DNA of 52,796 bases, from positions 1 through 52,796 of the forward strand of contig JAPLTE010000088.1 of assembly GCA_026398235.1 (NCBI GenBank). Direction: 5' to 3'. The notes under the pieces were generated by a model. That model made no database searches, was not told the DNA's origin, and saw nothing but the letters and a program-made list of their open reading frames with translations. The position numbers were made by a program, and so were the translations under genes. Positions 44,726-52,721 of this stretch are shown here, one piece after another; the stretch's first letter is position 1, and every line of letters begins with the position of its first letter. The stretch is from Verrucomicrobiota bacterium. GTDB taxonomy: Bacteria; Verrucomicrobiota; Verrucomicrobiia; Chthoniobacterales; Chthoniobacteraceae.

Positions 44726-44752
44726 AAAAACGTTCTCCTGCTGGTGGATGGG

Positions 44753-44796
44753 TAAAAAAAGAAGCGGCGCGGACCGCCTCCACCGGGAGCAGCCGC
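44753..44796 (-). terminator. Putative leuA attenuator terminator
   Basis: Read leftward: GCGGC (44796-44792), an inner CTCC-CGGT-GGAG hairpin, then GCCGC (44768-44764), followed by TTCTTTTTTT. It lies between the Leu-rich leader stop (44836) and the leuA start (44725). Alternative pairings upstream (AGCC with GGCT near 44797-44820) could act as an antiterminator. I see no other use for a terminator here. Confidence 0.6.
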
Positions 44797-44835
44797 AGCC
44801 GAATTACGACAAAAGGCTCCGCGAGACCATCCGCT

Positions 44836-44892
44836 TTATGAGAGCGAAAGCCCGAGGAGCAACGTAAGTCGGCTGGTCAGCAAAGAATGCAT
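44836..44892 (-). CDS. Leucine-rich leader peptide upstream of leuA
   Basis: 18 residues: MHSLLTSRLTLLLGLSLS. Eight of 18 are leucine, with a run of three (LLL). AAAGGTGG lies about 8 nt before the ATG, better than many gene starts in this window. The stop is followed within 40 nt by a hairpin and T-run, then leuA. This is the layout of leucine-responsive attenuation, as in enterobacterial leu leaders: ribosome stalling at Leu codons would favour an antiterminator. The sequence does not match a known leader that I recall. Confidence 0.7.
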   Translation of the reverse strand: MHSLLTSRLTLLLGLSLS

Positions 44893-45036
44893 GTGTGCGC
44901 CACCTTTAGCAGGATCGGCGTGAAATTCAATCGGAAAAAAGAGCCCACAGGCCGACTTTCCATCCCGGAAAGCTTCGGACCCAAGAACGCGCTTGCGGGA
45001 TATCCAGGGGATAATCAGCCAGGGCAAGCGCATCTA

Positions 45037-45406
45037 AGAAGCTGTCTAAAAATTCGGCGGAGGTGCGCAAGAGGGAGAAAACGGGGTATGACAAGGCACG
45101 AGCGAGGAGCCTATCGGTGGATAGGCGACGAGGGAGTAACACAGTCAGAGCCCGTTTAACCCTCTTGCCTGAAAGGTTGCAGAATAGCGCTCTTTTATCG
45201 GGGGGCGCGCGTCAGCCGCCGCACGCGCGGCAGCGCGAAAGGGGTCCAGCGTCACGCTGGCTCTTGCCCTTTGGGTTGCGCATCTTTTGGCGCTGGCCTG
45301 CGTTGCGCGTCGGTCGCGTATCTGAAGATATGCTCCCTCCTCACCGCCTTGGCCAACCCCAAAACCTGCTGCAACGCACCCCGCTCCCAATTTTGAGACA
45401 GCTTCT
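45037..45406. mobile_element. Probable 370-bp MITE with 18-bp terminal inverted repeats
   Basis: The left end AGAAGCTGTCTAAAAATT (45037-45054) and right end AATTTTGAGACAGCTTCT (45389-45406) are inverted copies with one mismatch. The interior is unusually G+C-rich, contains a short palindrome CCAGCGTCACGCTGG (45248-45262), and has no transposase-like ORF. TA lies next to the left end (45035-45036) and TAA at the right, suggesting a short target duplication. It is inserted between the leuA leader and sppA regions. A full-length parent element would be expected elsewhere in the genome. Confidence 0.7.
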
Positions 45407-45618
45407 AAATAAAAGCAAAAGAGAATCTGGAAATGGGGTCATGACAGGCGATTTCTTGACTGGATAACATTTTTCGAAGTTTTCGAGGGATTTGGCGTCA
45501 TTGGGCGTTTTCTCGCGGGTTGAGCCGGAGCAGGTTGAAGTCGTGGGACGTGAGGAGCCACTTTTTCCAACGCGGCGCTTGTCTCGCCCGGTTTTCTGGG
45601 GCAGAGTTCTCCACTCTT
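45407..45618. promoter_or_regulatory. Upstream region of sppA
   Basis: 212 bp between the MITE and sppA. It should hold the sppA promoter. GAATCTGGAAA near 45424-45434 is a fragment resembling palindrome family 1. No strong -35/-10 pair could be picked. Confidence 0.35.
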
Positions 45619-46626
45619 ATGAGCAACAAACGGTCGGGTTGTCTATGGGTGGCCATGGTTTTGGTTCTGTGCCTCAGTTTACTGGTGAATTTGGTGCTGG
45701 TGGGCGGCAAAACCAAAGAGGTGGGGAGTGGGTTGCAATCCAAATTACGCAAGCCGGAGCGGTTGGAGGAGCGGGTGTTGCGCAGCGGCACCGGCAAGGA
45801 CCGGATCGTGGTGATTCCCGTACGCGGATTGATCAGTTCCAGCGTCGCAGGCCGGATCAGCGCTTCCATGGTGGAGGATATCAAGCTGCAGTTGCGCCAG
45901 GCGGAAGAGGATTCCAAAGTGAAAGCTGTGGTGCTGGCCATCGATTCGCCGGGAGGCGAGGTGACTGCGTCCGACAATCTTTATAGCGCCGTGCGCCGGG
46001 TGCGCGCCCGCAAACCGGTGGTGGTTTCGATGGGGTCGATGGCGACTTCGGGCGGCTATTACACAGCCTGCGGCGGGAGTTATCTGATGGCTCATCCGAC
46101 GACGTTCACCGGGTCCATCGGCGTGATCATTCAATCGCTGCGTTATAACGATCTGCTGAACAAAATCGGCGTCGCGCCGCAGACGTTCAAGAGCGGGGCG
46201 TTCAAGGATATGCTGAGCGGCACGCGCGAGATGACGCCGGAGGAGAAGGCATATATCCAGGGGTTGGTGATGCAAACGTATGGGGTTTTTGTGGGCGTGG
46301 TGGCGCGCGAGCGGCATCTCGATGAGGCGCAGTTGCGGTCGGGAATCGCCGATGGCCGCGTGGTTTCGGGAACGGACGCGCTGGCGGCAAAACTTGTGGA
46401 TGAGCTGGGAGAGATCGAGGACGCGTATCGCAAGGCGAAGGAATTGGGCAAAGCCCCGGACGCGGCGGTGGTCGCTTATGAAGCGCAGTTTAGCTGGAGC
46501 CGGATTTTCCAATATATCAGTAGTGAGGAAAGCTCGGGGAAGGTGGAGATCAATGTGACGCAGAAGCTTCTTCCCGCGTTGGAACCGGGGCGCGCCTATT
46601 GGTTGCCGGGCTTTTACGCACCTTAG
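45619..46626 (+). CDS. sppA: Signal peptide peptidase SppA, membrane-anchored short form
   Basis: 335 residues from the ATG at 45619; the open frame reaches 45520 but the preceding 33 codons lack homology. One N-terminal membrane helix (about 8-30, CLWVAMVLVLCLSLLVNLVLVG) anchors it. Motifs are VVLAIDSPGGEV, then MATSGGYY with nucleophile S144. The general-base lysine is K196 in KSGAFKDMLSG, 52 residues later, as in the single-domain Bacillus-type SppA. It cleaves leftover signal peptides in the membrane. Confidence 0.93.
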   Translation: MSNKRSGCLWVAMVLVLCLSLLVNLVLVGGKTKEVGSGLQSKLRKPERLEERVLRSGTGKDRIVVIPVRGLISSSVAGRISASMVEDIKLQLRQAEEDSKVKAVVLAIDSPGGEVTASDNLYSAVRRVRARKPVVVSMGSMATSGGYYTACGGSYLMAHPTTFTGSIGVIIQSLRYNDLLNKIGVAPQTFKSGAFKDMLSGTREMTPEEKAYIQGLVMQTYGVFVGVVARERHLDEAQLRSGIADGRVVSGTDALAAKLVDELGEIEDAYRKAKELGKAPDAAVVAYEAQFSWSRIFQYISSEESSGKVEINVTQKLLPALEPGRAYWLPGFYAP

Positions 46627-46658
46627 GGCGTGTTTACAAATCGGAGCGTTATGATGTT

Positions 46659-46723
46659 CACACGAAGGCACGAAGCACACGAGGCAGAGCCGATGACGGT
46701 CTTTTTCTTCGTGCCTTCGTGTG
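46659..46723. repeat. Perfect 17-bp inverted repeat, family 2
   Basis: CACACGAAGGCACGAAG (46659-46675) is mirrored exactly at 46707-46723, with a 31-nt loop. It fills the 110-bp gap between sppA and the CPBP gene. A related but imperfect arrangement of ACGAAG/CAGAGG modules lies at 52574-52647. It may act as a terminator for sppA, although there is no T-run after the right arm. Confidence 0.65.
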
Positions 46724-46736
46724 CCCACTCTAAACC

Positions 46737-47564
46737 ATGATCGTGATGGACTGGGCTCGGCTTGTAGTGGGGGCGCTTACGTTGCTGCTCGCGACGGTAG
46801 CGATTGCGCTCTCGTTAAGGATTTATGCGCGCCTGCTGGCAACGGTCCGCGCCGGGTTTGGCAAAGTCCGGGTGGAACTGCTGGGTGTGCCGGATTTCAT
46901 GGTCGCGGCAGTGCTCATTGCGTGGCTGGGCTCATCGGCCTTGCATGGTTTTTTGCGCCATACGCCAGAAGCGCCATTGACAGATACGGCGCTTCGGGAA
47001 AGCGCGGCGTTGTTTGGAGCGGTCATTGGTGCGATCGGGCTCTTTCTCCATGGACGGCGCATTTCGGTGGTGCGGCTTTTCGGGCTGAATCCTACGGATC
47101 CGGGCTCTGTATTAAAGCGGGGCGCAGGGCTTTTTGTGGCGGCGCTCCCGCTCGTGTTTCTTTGTTTTGGGTTGGTGCAGGCGGTGGTGCATCAGGAAAT
47201 GGAGATGCAGGAGATTGCCAAATATTTTCAAGATGCCGCGCGAAATTCGGATTGGAAGCGCATCCTGCTTGCGGCGGGAATGGCGGGCGTGATCGCGCCG
47301 GTGACGGAGGAGTTTTTGTTTCGCGGTTATTTTTACGGCGTGCTTCGGCGCTACCTTGGGGTTCTTCCGGCGATGTTGCTCGTTTCGGCGCTCTTTGCCG
47401 CCATTCACATGAACGGCCCGGTTTTTCTGCCGCTCTTTGTTTTGGCGATCTGTTTTACGCTGGCGTACGAGGCGACCGGGTCGTTGCTGGCTCCGATGTT
47501 GATGCATGCGCTTTTTAACAGCGCGATGCTTGCCGCGATGTTCTATAGTGCGCACCACTCATGA
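46737..47564 (+). CDS. CPBP-family intramembrane protease (CAAX protease-like)
   Basis: 275 residues with about seven membrane helices. The catalytic motif is APVTEEFLFRGYFYG (EExxxR, near residue 189), followed by LVSALFAAIHM with the second-motif histidine. MLMHALFNS supplies the third. Bacterial CPBP members are involved in bacteriocin immunity, protein processing or unknown membrane roles. Its stop overlaps thiL by 4 nt, so it is co-translated with a thiamine gene, with no obvious link. Confidence 0.9.
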   Translation: MIVMDWARLVVGALTLLLATVAIALSLRIYARLLATVRAGFGKVRVELLGVPDFMVAAVLIAWLGSSALHGFLRHTPEAPLTDTALRESAALFGAVIGAIGLFLHGRRISVVRLFGLNPTDPGSVLKRGAGLFVAALPLVFLCFGLVQAVVHQEMEMQEIAKYFQDAARNSDWKRILLAAGMAGVIAPVTEEFLFRGYFYGVLRRYLGVLPAMLLVSALFAAIHMNGPVFLPLFVLAICFTLAYEATGSLLAPMLMHALFNSAMLAAMFYSAHHS

Positions 47565-48430
47565 AGCTTTCCGATTTCGGTGAAGAGGCTCTTATTGCCC
47601 GGTGGACGCGCGGTCTGCCCCGCGACGCTGCGTTGCTGGTGGGGCCGGGCGACGACTGCGCCGTGGTGGGTCGGCGCTCGGATGCTCTCTGGAAGCTGCT
47701 TAAAACCGATTGTGTCATCGAAGGGGTGCACTTCACGGGGGAAACCGATTTCGCCCGTGTGGGTTGGAAAGCGCTGGCCCGCAACGTGAGCGACATTGCG
47801 GCGATGGGCGGTGAGCCGGAACACGCGCTCATCACGGTGGCTTTGCCGCCGGGCCTGGAAGTGGCGAAGGTGGACGCGCTTTATAAAGGGGTGCGCCGGT
47901 GCGCGCGCAAATTTGGGGTGTCGATTGCGGGCGGCGAGACGGCGCGCAGTCCGGGGCCGGTGTTCATTTCCGTGGCGCTTACGGGGCGGGTGGAAAAGGC
48001 GCGGTGCGTCCTGCGTTCGGGCGGCAAACCCGGCGACGTGCTGTTTGTCACGGGGCGCTTGGGCGGGTCGCTTGCCGGAAAACATCTCGATTTCACGCCA
48101 CGCCTGCGCGAAGCGCGCTGGCTCACCGAACATTTTCGTTTGCACTCCATGATGGACCTGAGCGACGGACTCGGAGCCGATCTTCCGCGCCTTGCAAAAG
48201 CGAGCGGCTGCGGGTTTGCATTGGGAACGCTTCCCTGCAATCCCGGCTCCTCGCAAGCGGAGGCGTTGAGCGATGGGGAGGATTTTGAACTACTCTTTGC
48301 AGTCGCTCCCCGACAAGCGGCGCGTTTGGAAGCTGCCTGGCCTTTCCACACTTTACCATTGACGCGCGTGGGCATTTTGACGGCCAATACCCAATCTTTA
48401 CCCGTTCATGGCTTCGATCATTTCGCATAA
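47561..48430 (+). CDS. thiL: Thiamine-monophosphate kinase
   Basis: 289 residues. GPGDDCAVVGRR is the ATP/metal-binding start. KTDCVIEGVHF and LARNVSDIAAMGGEPEHALITVALP follow the usual order, with SIAGGETARSPG and SMMDLSDGLGADLPRLAKASGCG completing the PurM/ThiL fold. It adds the second phosphate to thiamine monophosphate. It overlaps the CPBP stop (ATGA) and runs 23 nt into tsaE. Confidence 0.95.
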   Translation: MKLSDFGEEALIARWTRGLPRDAALLVGPGDDCAVVGRRSDALWKLLKTDCVIEGVHFTGETDFARVGWKALARNVSDIAAMGGEPEHALITVALPPGLEVAKVDALYKGVRRCARKFGVSIAGGETARSPGPVFISVALTGRVEKARCVLRSGGKPGDVLFVTGRLGGSLAGKHLDFTPRLREARWLTEHFRLHSMMDLSDGLGADLPRLAKASGCGFALGTLPCNPGSSQAEALSDGEDFELLFAVAPRQAARLEAAWPFHTLPLTRVGILTANTQSLPVHGFDHFA

Positions 48431-48818
48431 TCCCGAGGAGACTTTCGCGCTGGGCCGACAATGCGCTGGCTCGCTGCGCCGTGGCGATGTGCTGGCTTTG
48501 GCGGGCGATCTCGGCGCGGGCAAAACGCAGTTCGCCAAAGGGCTCGCCGCCGGGCTGGGCGTGGAGTGCGGTGTCACGAGCCCCACGTTCACCCTTATCC
48601 ATGAATACCCCGGCGGGCGGCTCCCGCTCTTCCACATCGACCTTTACCGGCTGGAGGAGGAAGCGGAGGTGCTCGGCATCGGTCTGGACGAGTACCTCGC
48701 CGGCGATGGCGTGACGGTGATCGAATGGGCCGATAAATTTGCGGCGCTGATGCCACCCGGTGTGCGCTGGATTCGGTTCCGCGCGTTGGATGGCGACGAA
48801 AGGGAGATCGCCTATTAA
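48408..48818 (+). CDS. tsaE: tRNA threonylcarbamoyladenosine biosynthesis ATPase TsaE
   Basis: 136 residues, standard for TsaE/YjeE. Walker A is AGDLGAGKTQFAKGLA, followed by VTSPTFTLIHEYPGG and HIDLYRLE, both family hallmarks. VIEWADKF closes the domain. It drives the TsaB-TsaD complex that makes t6A at position 37 of ANN-decoding tRNAs. Its start overlaps thiL; tsaB follows after 69 bp. Confidence 0.96.
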   Translation: MASIISHNPEETFALGRQCAGSLRRGDVLALAGDLGAGKTQFAKGLAAGLGVECGVTSPTFTLIHEYPGGRLPLFHIDLYRLEEEAEVLGIGLDEYLAGDGVTVIEWADKFAALMPPGVRWIRFRALDGDEREIAY

Positions 48819-48887
48819 AATCTCGCGCAAAATGCACAAAGCTCAGGGCTCCGCTTCTAGACTCCGCTGCGCTTCGTATGAAGTAAT

Positions 48888-49517
48888 GTGAATACCACTC
48901 CAAACACCATCCTCGCCATCGAAACGTCCACCCACCAGGGCAGCGTCGCGGTTTTGCATGAGGGACAGATCGTTTTTTCCGAATCATGCGGGGCGGGACG
49001 CAGCCATAGCTCGCTGCTCTTCGGCGTGCTGGAGCGGGCTTTGAAAGTGGGGCGGATCGATCGGATTGCCGTGGGGCTCGGGCCGGGTTCTTATGCCGGG
49101 GTGCGGATCGCGATTTCCGCTGCCACGGGGCTGGCTCTCTCGACGGGCGCGGAACTGGTTGGGCTCCCCTCCATTGTCGCGCTGGGGGAAGGGGATTACG
49201 TCGCGTTGGGAGATGCCCGGCGGGAAAGTTACTATTTTGCGCTCGTGCGCGCGGGGGAATGCGTGGAGGGGCCGGTGTTGTTTTCGGCAGAGGAACTGGC
49301 GCAGAAGCTGGGGGAATGCTCGCTGCCAGTGGTGGCCTCCGAGGAGATCGGCGCGGTCATTCCGGCTGCGCTGGAATTCCGATTCCCGTGCGCGGAACGC
49401 CTTGCGCGGTTGGCTGCCGAGGGGCGATCCATCGTGGCCCGGGGCGATCTGGAGCCGATCTATTTGCGTGAGCTGCACATCACCACGGCGAAGAAAAAGG
49501 ATTTCCTGGTTCCTTGA
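48888..49517 (+). CDS. tsaB: tRNA threonylcarbamoyladenosine biosynthesis protein TsaB
   Basis: 209 residues from a GTG at 48888. ILAIETSTHQGSVAVLHEG is the actin-like-fold phosphate loop, and IAVGLGPGSYAGVRIAISAATGLA is the TsaB signature. The domain ends around YLRELHITT. It is the non-catalytic partner of TsaD in t6A synthesis and pairs with TsaE encoded just upstream. TsaD is not in this window. An ATG at 48886 is in a different frame. Confidence 0.95.
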   Translation: MNTTPNTILAIETSTHQGSVAVLHEGQIVFSESCGAGRSHSSLLFGVLERALKVGRIDRIAVGLGPGSYAGVRIAISAATGLALSTGAELVGLPSIVALGEGDYVALGDARRESYYFALVRAGECVEGPVLFSAEELAQKLGECSLPVVASEEIGAVIPAALEFRFPCAERLARLAAEGRSIVARGDLEPIYLRELHITTAKKKDFLVP

Positions 49518-49540
49518 TTTACGGATAAGCTAAAATTCGC

Positions 49541-50515
49541 ATGCGGAAATTTCGCAAATTTCTCCTTCTCATAATGATGGCTGTGTTGGCGACCTGGCTT
49601 TGGTCTCAGTATGTGTCGGTGCCTGAACCGCTTTCGGGAACCATCGAGGTGGACGAAGTGCATGTGGGGCCGCGCTTTGGCGGGCGGATCGAGAAACTCC
49701 CCCACCAGGAGGGGGACGAACTGCAAGCGGGCGAGGTGATTGCGGAACTGGATGCGCAGGAATTGACTGCGCGGCGTGCGCTCGCTGCGGCCCAGCTTGA
49801 GGAAATGGAGCACGGGCCAAGGCCGTCGGAGATCGAAGCGGCGCTCAAGGATTGGGAGTCGCTCAAGGCGCAATTGGCTTTTGCGGAAGCGGATGCGAAA
49901 CGTGCGCGAGCGCTGCTCTCGACGCGGGTTGTTTCCGCCTCCGAAGCGGAAAAGACCATCAGCAATGCGGATGCGCTCGCGAAAAGCGCCGAGGCCGCGC
50001 GGCAACGCTACGAATTGCTTCGGGAAGGGACCCGCCCCGAGCGGATCGCCCAAGCCCGCGCGCAGCTTGCAGATATTGATGCGCAGCTTAAAGAGATGCG
50101 GATCGTCGCGCCGGGCCACAGTATTTTGGAGGTGCTCAGTGTGAAAGTCGGCGATGTGCTGGCCGCCAACCGCGAAGTGGCGACCTTGATTTTGCCGGAT
50201 CATCTTTGGATTCGCGTCTATGTGCCCGCGACGTGGCTGGGCAAGCTGCATCTCGGCCAGAAAGCCGAACTGCGCGTGGACGGTATCAATAACAGATTAT
50301 TTTACGGAACGGTGGAGCAGATCAACCGCGAGGCGGAGTACACGCCGCGCAATGTGCAAACGGTGGAAGACCGGGTGCGGCAGGTATTTGGCGTCAAGGT
50401 GCGGCTGGAGAATGCAGACGGCGCGTTGCGGGCGGGGATGTCGGGCGAGGTGACGTTCCCGGGACTGAACACGCCGGTGCGCAAGGAGCGTTTGATCCCA
50501 TGGCCACCGCGATGA
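49541..50515 (+). CDS. HlyD-type membrane fusion protein
   Basis: 324 residues. One N-terminal membrane helix (residues 7-23) is followed by a biotinyl-lipoyl-like domain split by a coiled-coil hairpin (about 70-185, rich in Ala, Glu and Arg: TARRALAAAQLEEMEH). A beta-barrel part follows from about 190 (DHLWIRVYVPATWLG). It links an inner-membrane pump to the periplasm or outer membrane. It resembles YhiI/YbhG, which pair with the YbhF-type ATPase and ABC-2 permeases encoded next. It is the first gene of a three-gene operon. Confidence 0.92.
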   Translation: MRKFRKFLLLIMMAVLATWLWSQYVSVPEPLSGTIEVDEVHVGPRFGGRIEKLPHQEGDELQAGEVIAELDAQELTARRALAAAQLEEMEHGPRPSEIEAALKDWESLKAQLAFAEADAKRARALLSTRVVSASEAEKTISNADALAKSAEAARQRYELLREGTRPERIAQARAQLADIDAQLKEMRIVAPGHSILEVLSVKVGDVLAANREVATLILPDHLWIRVYVPATWLGKLHLGQKAELRVDGINNRLFYGTVEQINREAEYTPRNVQTVEDRVRQVFGVKVRLENADGALRAGMSGEVTFPGLNTPVRKERLIPWPPR

Positions 50516-51453
50516 TCCAATGCGACGGGCTGACGAAGCGCTTTGGCAGCTTCACGGCCGTGGACCACGTGAGCTTCAATGTGGAGCGGGGAGCGATCTT
50601 CGGGTTTCTCGGGCCGAACGGTTCAGGAAAATCGACGGTGATCCGGATGCTGTGCGGCATTCTCGAACCCAGTGATGGCACCGCGCACATCGGCGGGCGC
50701 AACGTGGTCGAGGAGACGGACGAGCTCAAGGAGATGATCGGCTACATGTCCCAGAAATTCTCCCTCTATGATGAGTTGACGGTGCACGAGAACCTCACGT
50801 TTTATGGCAAGCTCTATGGGTTGCGGCGCGAGGCATTGCGCAAGCGTTTCCAGGAACTGCTGGCGTTGACGCACTTGGAGCCTTATCTGGAGCGGCGCGC
50901 GGGCTTGCTCTCGGGCGGATGGCGGCAGCGGCTGGCGATGGCTTGTGCGCTGATGCACGAGCCCAAGGTCCTCTTTCTGGACGAGCCGACGGCGGGGATC
51001 GACCCGGTGGCGCGCCGGGAATTGTGGGATTTGCTGTTCGAGTTTTCCGGGCGCGGCATGACGCTCTTTGTAACGACGCATTACATGGATGAGGCCGAGC
51101 GTTGTTCGCACGTCGGTTATATCTATCTCTCGAAGCTGATTGTCTGCGGCGTGCCGGATTCGCTAAAACTTCTGCCAGAGGTGAATCCGCCGGGAACGCG
51201 CCGCATGGATGTCACCTGCGAGCATGTGACGATCGGCTTGCAAACCTTGCGCAACAAGGCCGGGATTTCGACGGCAACTGTGTTCGGGCAATCGATGCAC
51301 CTCCTGGTGGACGATGCCGTGAGCGACGAGCGCATCCGCGCCTACCTCGCGGAGGCGGGTATCCATTCGGCCGATCTGCGCCCCATTTCGCCCTCGCTGG
51401 AGGATGTCTTCGTGGCGCTGACGGCAAAACATGCAGAGGGAGGGCACGCATGA
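50500..51453 (+). CDS. ABC transporter ATP-binding protein (YbhF/YadG-like)
   Basis: 317 residues from the ATG at 50500, which overlaps the fusion-protein gene; a second ATG at 50512 gives an ATGA overlap and is possible. Walker A is GPNGSGKSTVIRM, the signature is LLSGGWRQRLAMACAL (SGG instead of the usual SGGQ), and Walker B is VLFLDEPTAGIDP. The C-terminal 90 residues (LRPISPSLEDVFVALT) are the usual tail of drug-type exporters. It drives the permease encoded next, whose start overlaps its stop. Confidence 0.94.
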   Translation: MATAMIQCDGLTKRFGSFTAVDHVSFNVERGAIFGFLGPNGSGKSTVIRMLCGILEPSDGTAHIGGRNVVEETDELKEMIGYMSQKFSLYDELTVHENLTFYGKLYGLRREALRKRFQELLALTHLEPYLERRAGLLSGGWRQRLAMACALMHEPKVLFLDEPTAGIDPVARRELWDLLFEFSGRGMTLFVTTHYMDEAERCSHVGYIYLSKLIVCGVPDSLKLLPEVNPPGTRRMDVTCEHVTIGLQTLRNKAGISTATVFGQSMHLLVDDAVSDERIRAYLAEAGIHSADLRPISPSLEDVFVALTAKHAEGGHA

Positions 51454-52568
51454 AAATCTTGCGCGGCTTCAACGCCATTCTCTTCAAGGAGTTCATCGTG
51501 ATGCTGCGTGATCCGACGACGCTCTTTTTTATGCTGATCCCGCCAATGATCCAGATGATCGCCTTTGGTTTCGCGCTGGACACCGATGTGAAGAATATGG
51601 GGCTCATCGTGTTTGACCAGGCGCGCACGGTGGAGAGCCGCCAACTGGTGGACCGGTTTGTGAACACCGAGACATTCAAGGTTGTGGGCCGCGTCGAGAG
51701 CGTTTCGGAAATGGAATCCGAGATCCGCAAGGGGCATGCGTACGCGGCATTGCAAATTCCACCGGATTTTTCCCGCAACCTGCGCGCGGGGCATCCTGTC
51801 ATGGTGCAGCTTGCCATTGACGGGTCCAATTCGACCACGGCGCTCCAGGCGCTCAACACGGGGATTGCGGTGACGATGCGCGATGCGATTGCGCAACTGC
51901 TGGCGGAGTCGGGCCGGAGGGAGATGCCGATTGAGGTGCGGCCGCAGATGTTGTTCAACCCCGCGATGAAAAGCCCGAATTTTTTCATCCCCGGCGTGAT
52001 TGGGTTGGTGTTGCAAATGGCCACGTTATTCACCACGGCCATGGCGGTGGTCCGCGAGCGGGAGCGTGGGACGCTCGAGCAACTGCTGGTGAGCCCTGTG
52101 TCCCGCTGGGGGTTGATGCTCGGGAAATTGATCCCGTATTTCTGTCTCGGGAGTGCGATGTCGGCATTGCTGATTTTGTTGATGCGTTTTGTGTTCGGCG
52201 TGCCGATCGCGGGAAGCCTGGTCGGGTTGACGGTTTCCGTGCTGGTTTATGTATTTACCCTCCTGAGCATCGGGCTGTTGATTTCCACGCGTGCGGAAAA
52301 CCAGATGCAGGCATTGCAGATGACAATGACCCTTATTCTGCCAAGCGTGTTCTTTTCCGGGTTCATTTTTCCGCGCGAGACGATGCCTTGGATTTTTTAT
52401 GTGATCAGCACGCTTTTACCCGCAACGTATGGCATCGGCTTGATCCGGGCGATTGTGCTGCGGGGCGCGTACTTTTCGGAATACTGGCCGTCGCTGGCGA
52501 TATTATGCGCAATGGCGGTGGGGCTTTTTTCGCTGTGCGCTGTGCGGTTCAAGTCGAAGATCGGGTAG
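51450..52568 (+). CDS. ABC-2 type permease (YbhS/YbhR-like)
   Basis: 372 residues from the ATG at 51450, which overlaps the ATPase stop as ATGA; a much longer in-frame extension to 51102 overlaps the ATPase and is rejected. It has the ABC-2 layout: helix 1 near 26-45 (PTTLFFMLIPPMIQMIAFGFAL), a long periplasmic part (50-170), then five helices. MAVVRERERGTLEQLLVSPV is the family signature. Only one permease gene is visible, so the pump is a homodimer or has a partner past the window edge. The substrate is unknown. Confidence 0.93.
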   Translation: MKILRGFNAILFKEFIVMLRDPTTLFFMLIPPMIQMIAFGFALDTDVKNMGLIVFDQARTVESRQLVDRFVNTETFKVVGRVESVSEMESEIRKGHAYAALQIPPDFSRNLRAGHPVMVQLAIDGSNSTTALQALNTGIAVTMRDAIAQLLAESGRREMPIEVRPQMLFNPAMKSPNFFIPGVIGLVLQMATLFTTAMAVVRERERGTLEQLLVSPVSRWGLMLGKLIPYFCLGSAMSALLILLMRFVFGVPIAGSLVGLTVSVLVYVFTLLSIGLLISTRAENQMQALQMTMTLILPSVFFSGFIFPRETMPWIFYVISTLLPATYGIGLIRAIVLRGAYFSEYWPSLAILCAMAVGLFSLCAVRFKSKIG

Positions 52569-52573
52569 CATCA

Positions 52574-52647
52574 CCACAGAGGGTACGAAGAGAAGAACAG
52601 CGACTGAAAAACTTGTTCCTTCCTCGTGGCCTCTGTGTCCTTCGTGG
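52574..52647. repeat. Imperfect repeat of ACAGAGG/ACGAAG modules
   Basis: CCACAGAGGGTACGAAG (52574-52590) and CCTCTGTGTCCTTCGTGG (52630-52647) carry the same two modules in inverted orientation but in swapped order, so they cannot form one clean stem. They resemble the arms at 46659-46723. It lies just after the permease stop. Confidence 0.5.
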
Positions 52648-52690
52648 GAAATGCATTCTAAAATTACGGGAAATTGCCTAAAGTCCAATA

Positions 52691-52721
52691 GGAGGTCCCC
52701 CGGCTCTGCCGGGGAGGCTCC
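52691..52721. repeat. G/C-rich hairpin near the right window edge
   Basis: GGAG (52691-52694) and CCCCGGC (52698-52704) pair with GCCGGGG (52708-52714) and CTCC (52718-52721) around a TCT loop. It could be a REP-type element or the end of a mobile element that continues past 52796. No coding sequence is recognised in 52648-52796. Confidence 0.5.

Noticed and set aside
44836-45033. 65-codon extension of the leu leader ORF
   Set aside because: The internal ATG at 44892 has the good ribosome-binding site and the leucine-rich part. The upstream codons show no bias.
45745-46728. 327-codon minus-strand open frame opposite sppA
   Set aside because: Antisense to SppA with intact catalytic motifs; the translation is His/Arg-rich with no domain.
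51102-51449. N-terminal extension of the ABC-2 permease
   Set aside because: It overlaps the ATPase gene in another frame, and the ATG at 51450 with the ATGA overlap starts the canonical permease sequence.
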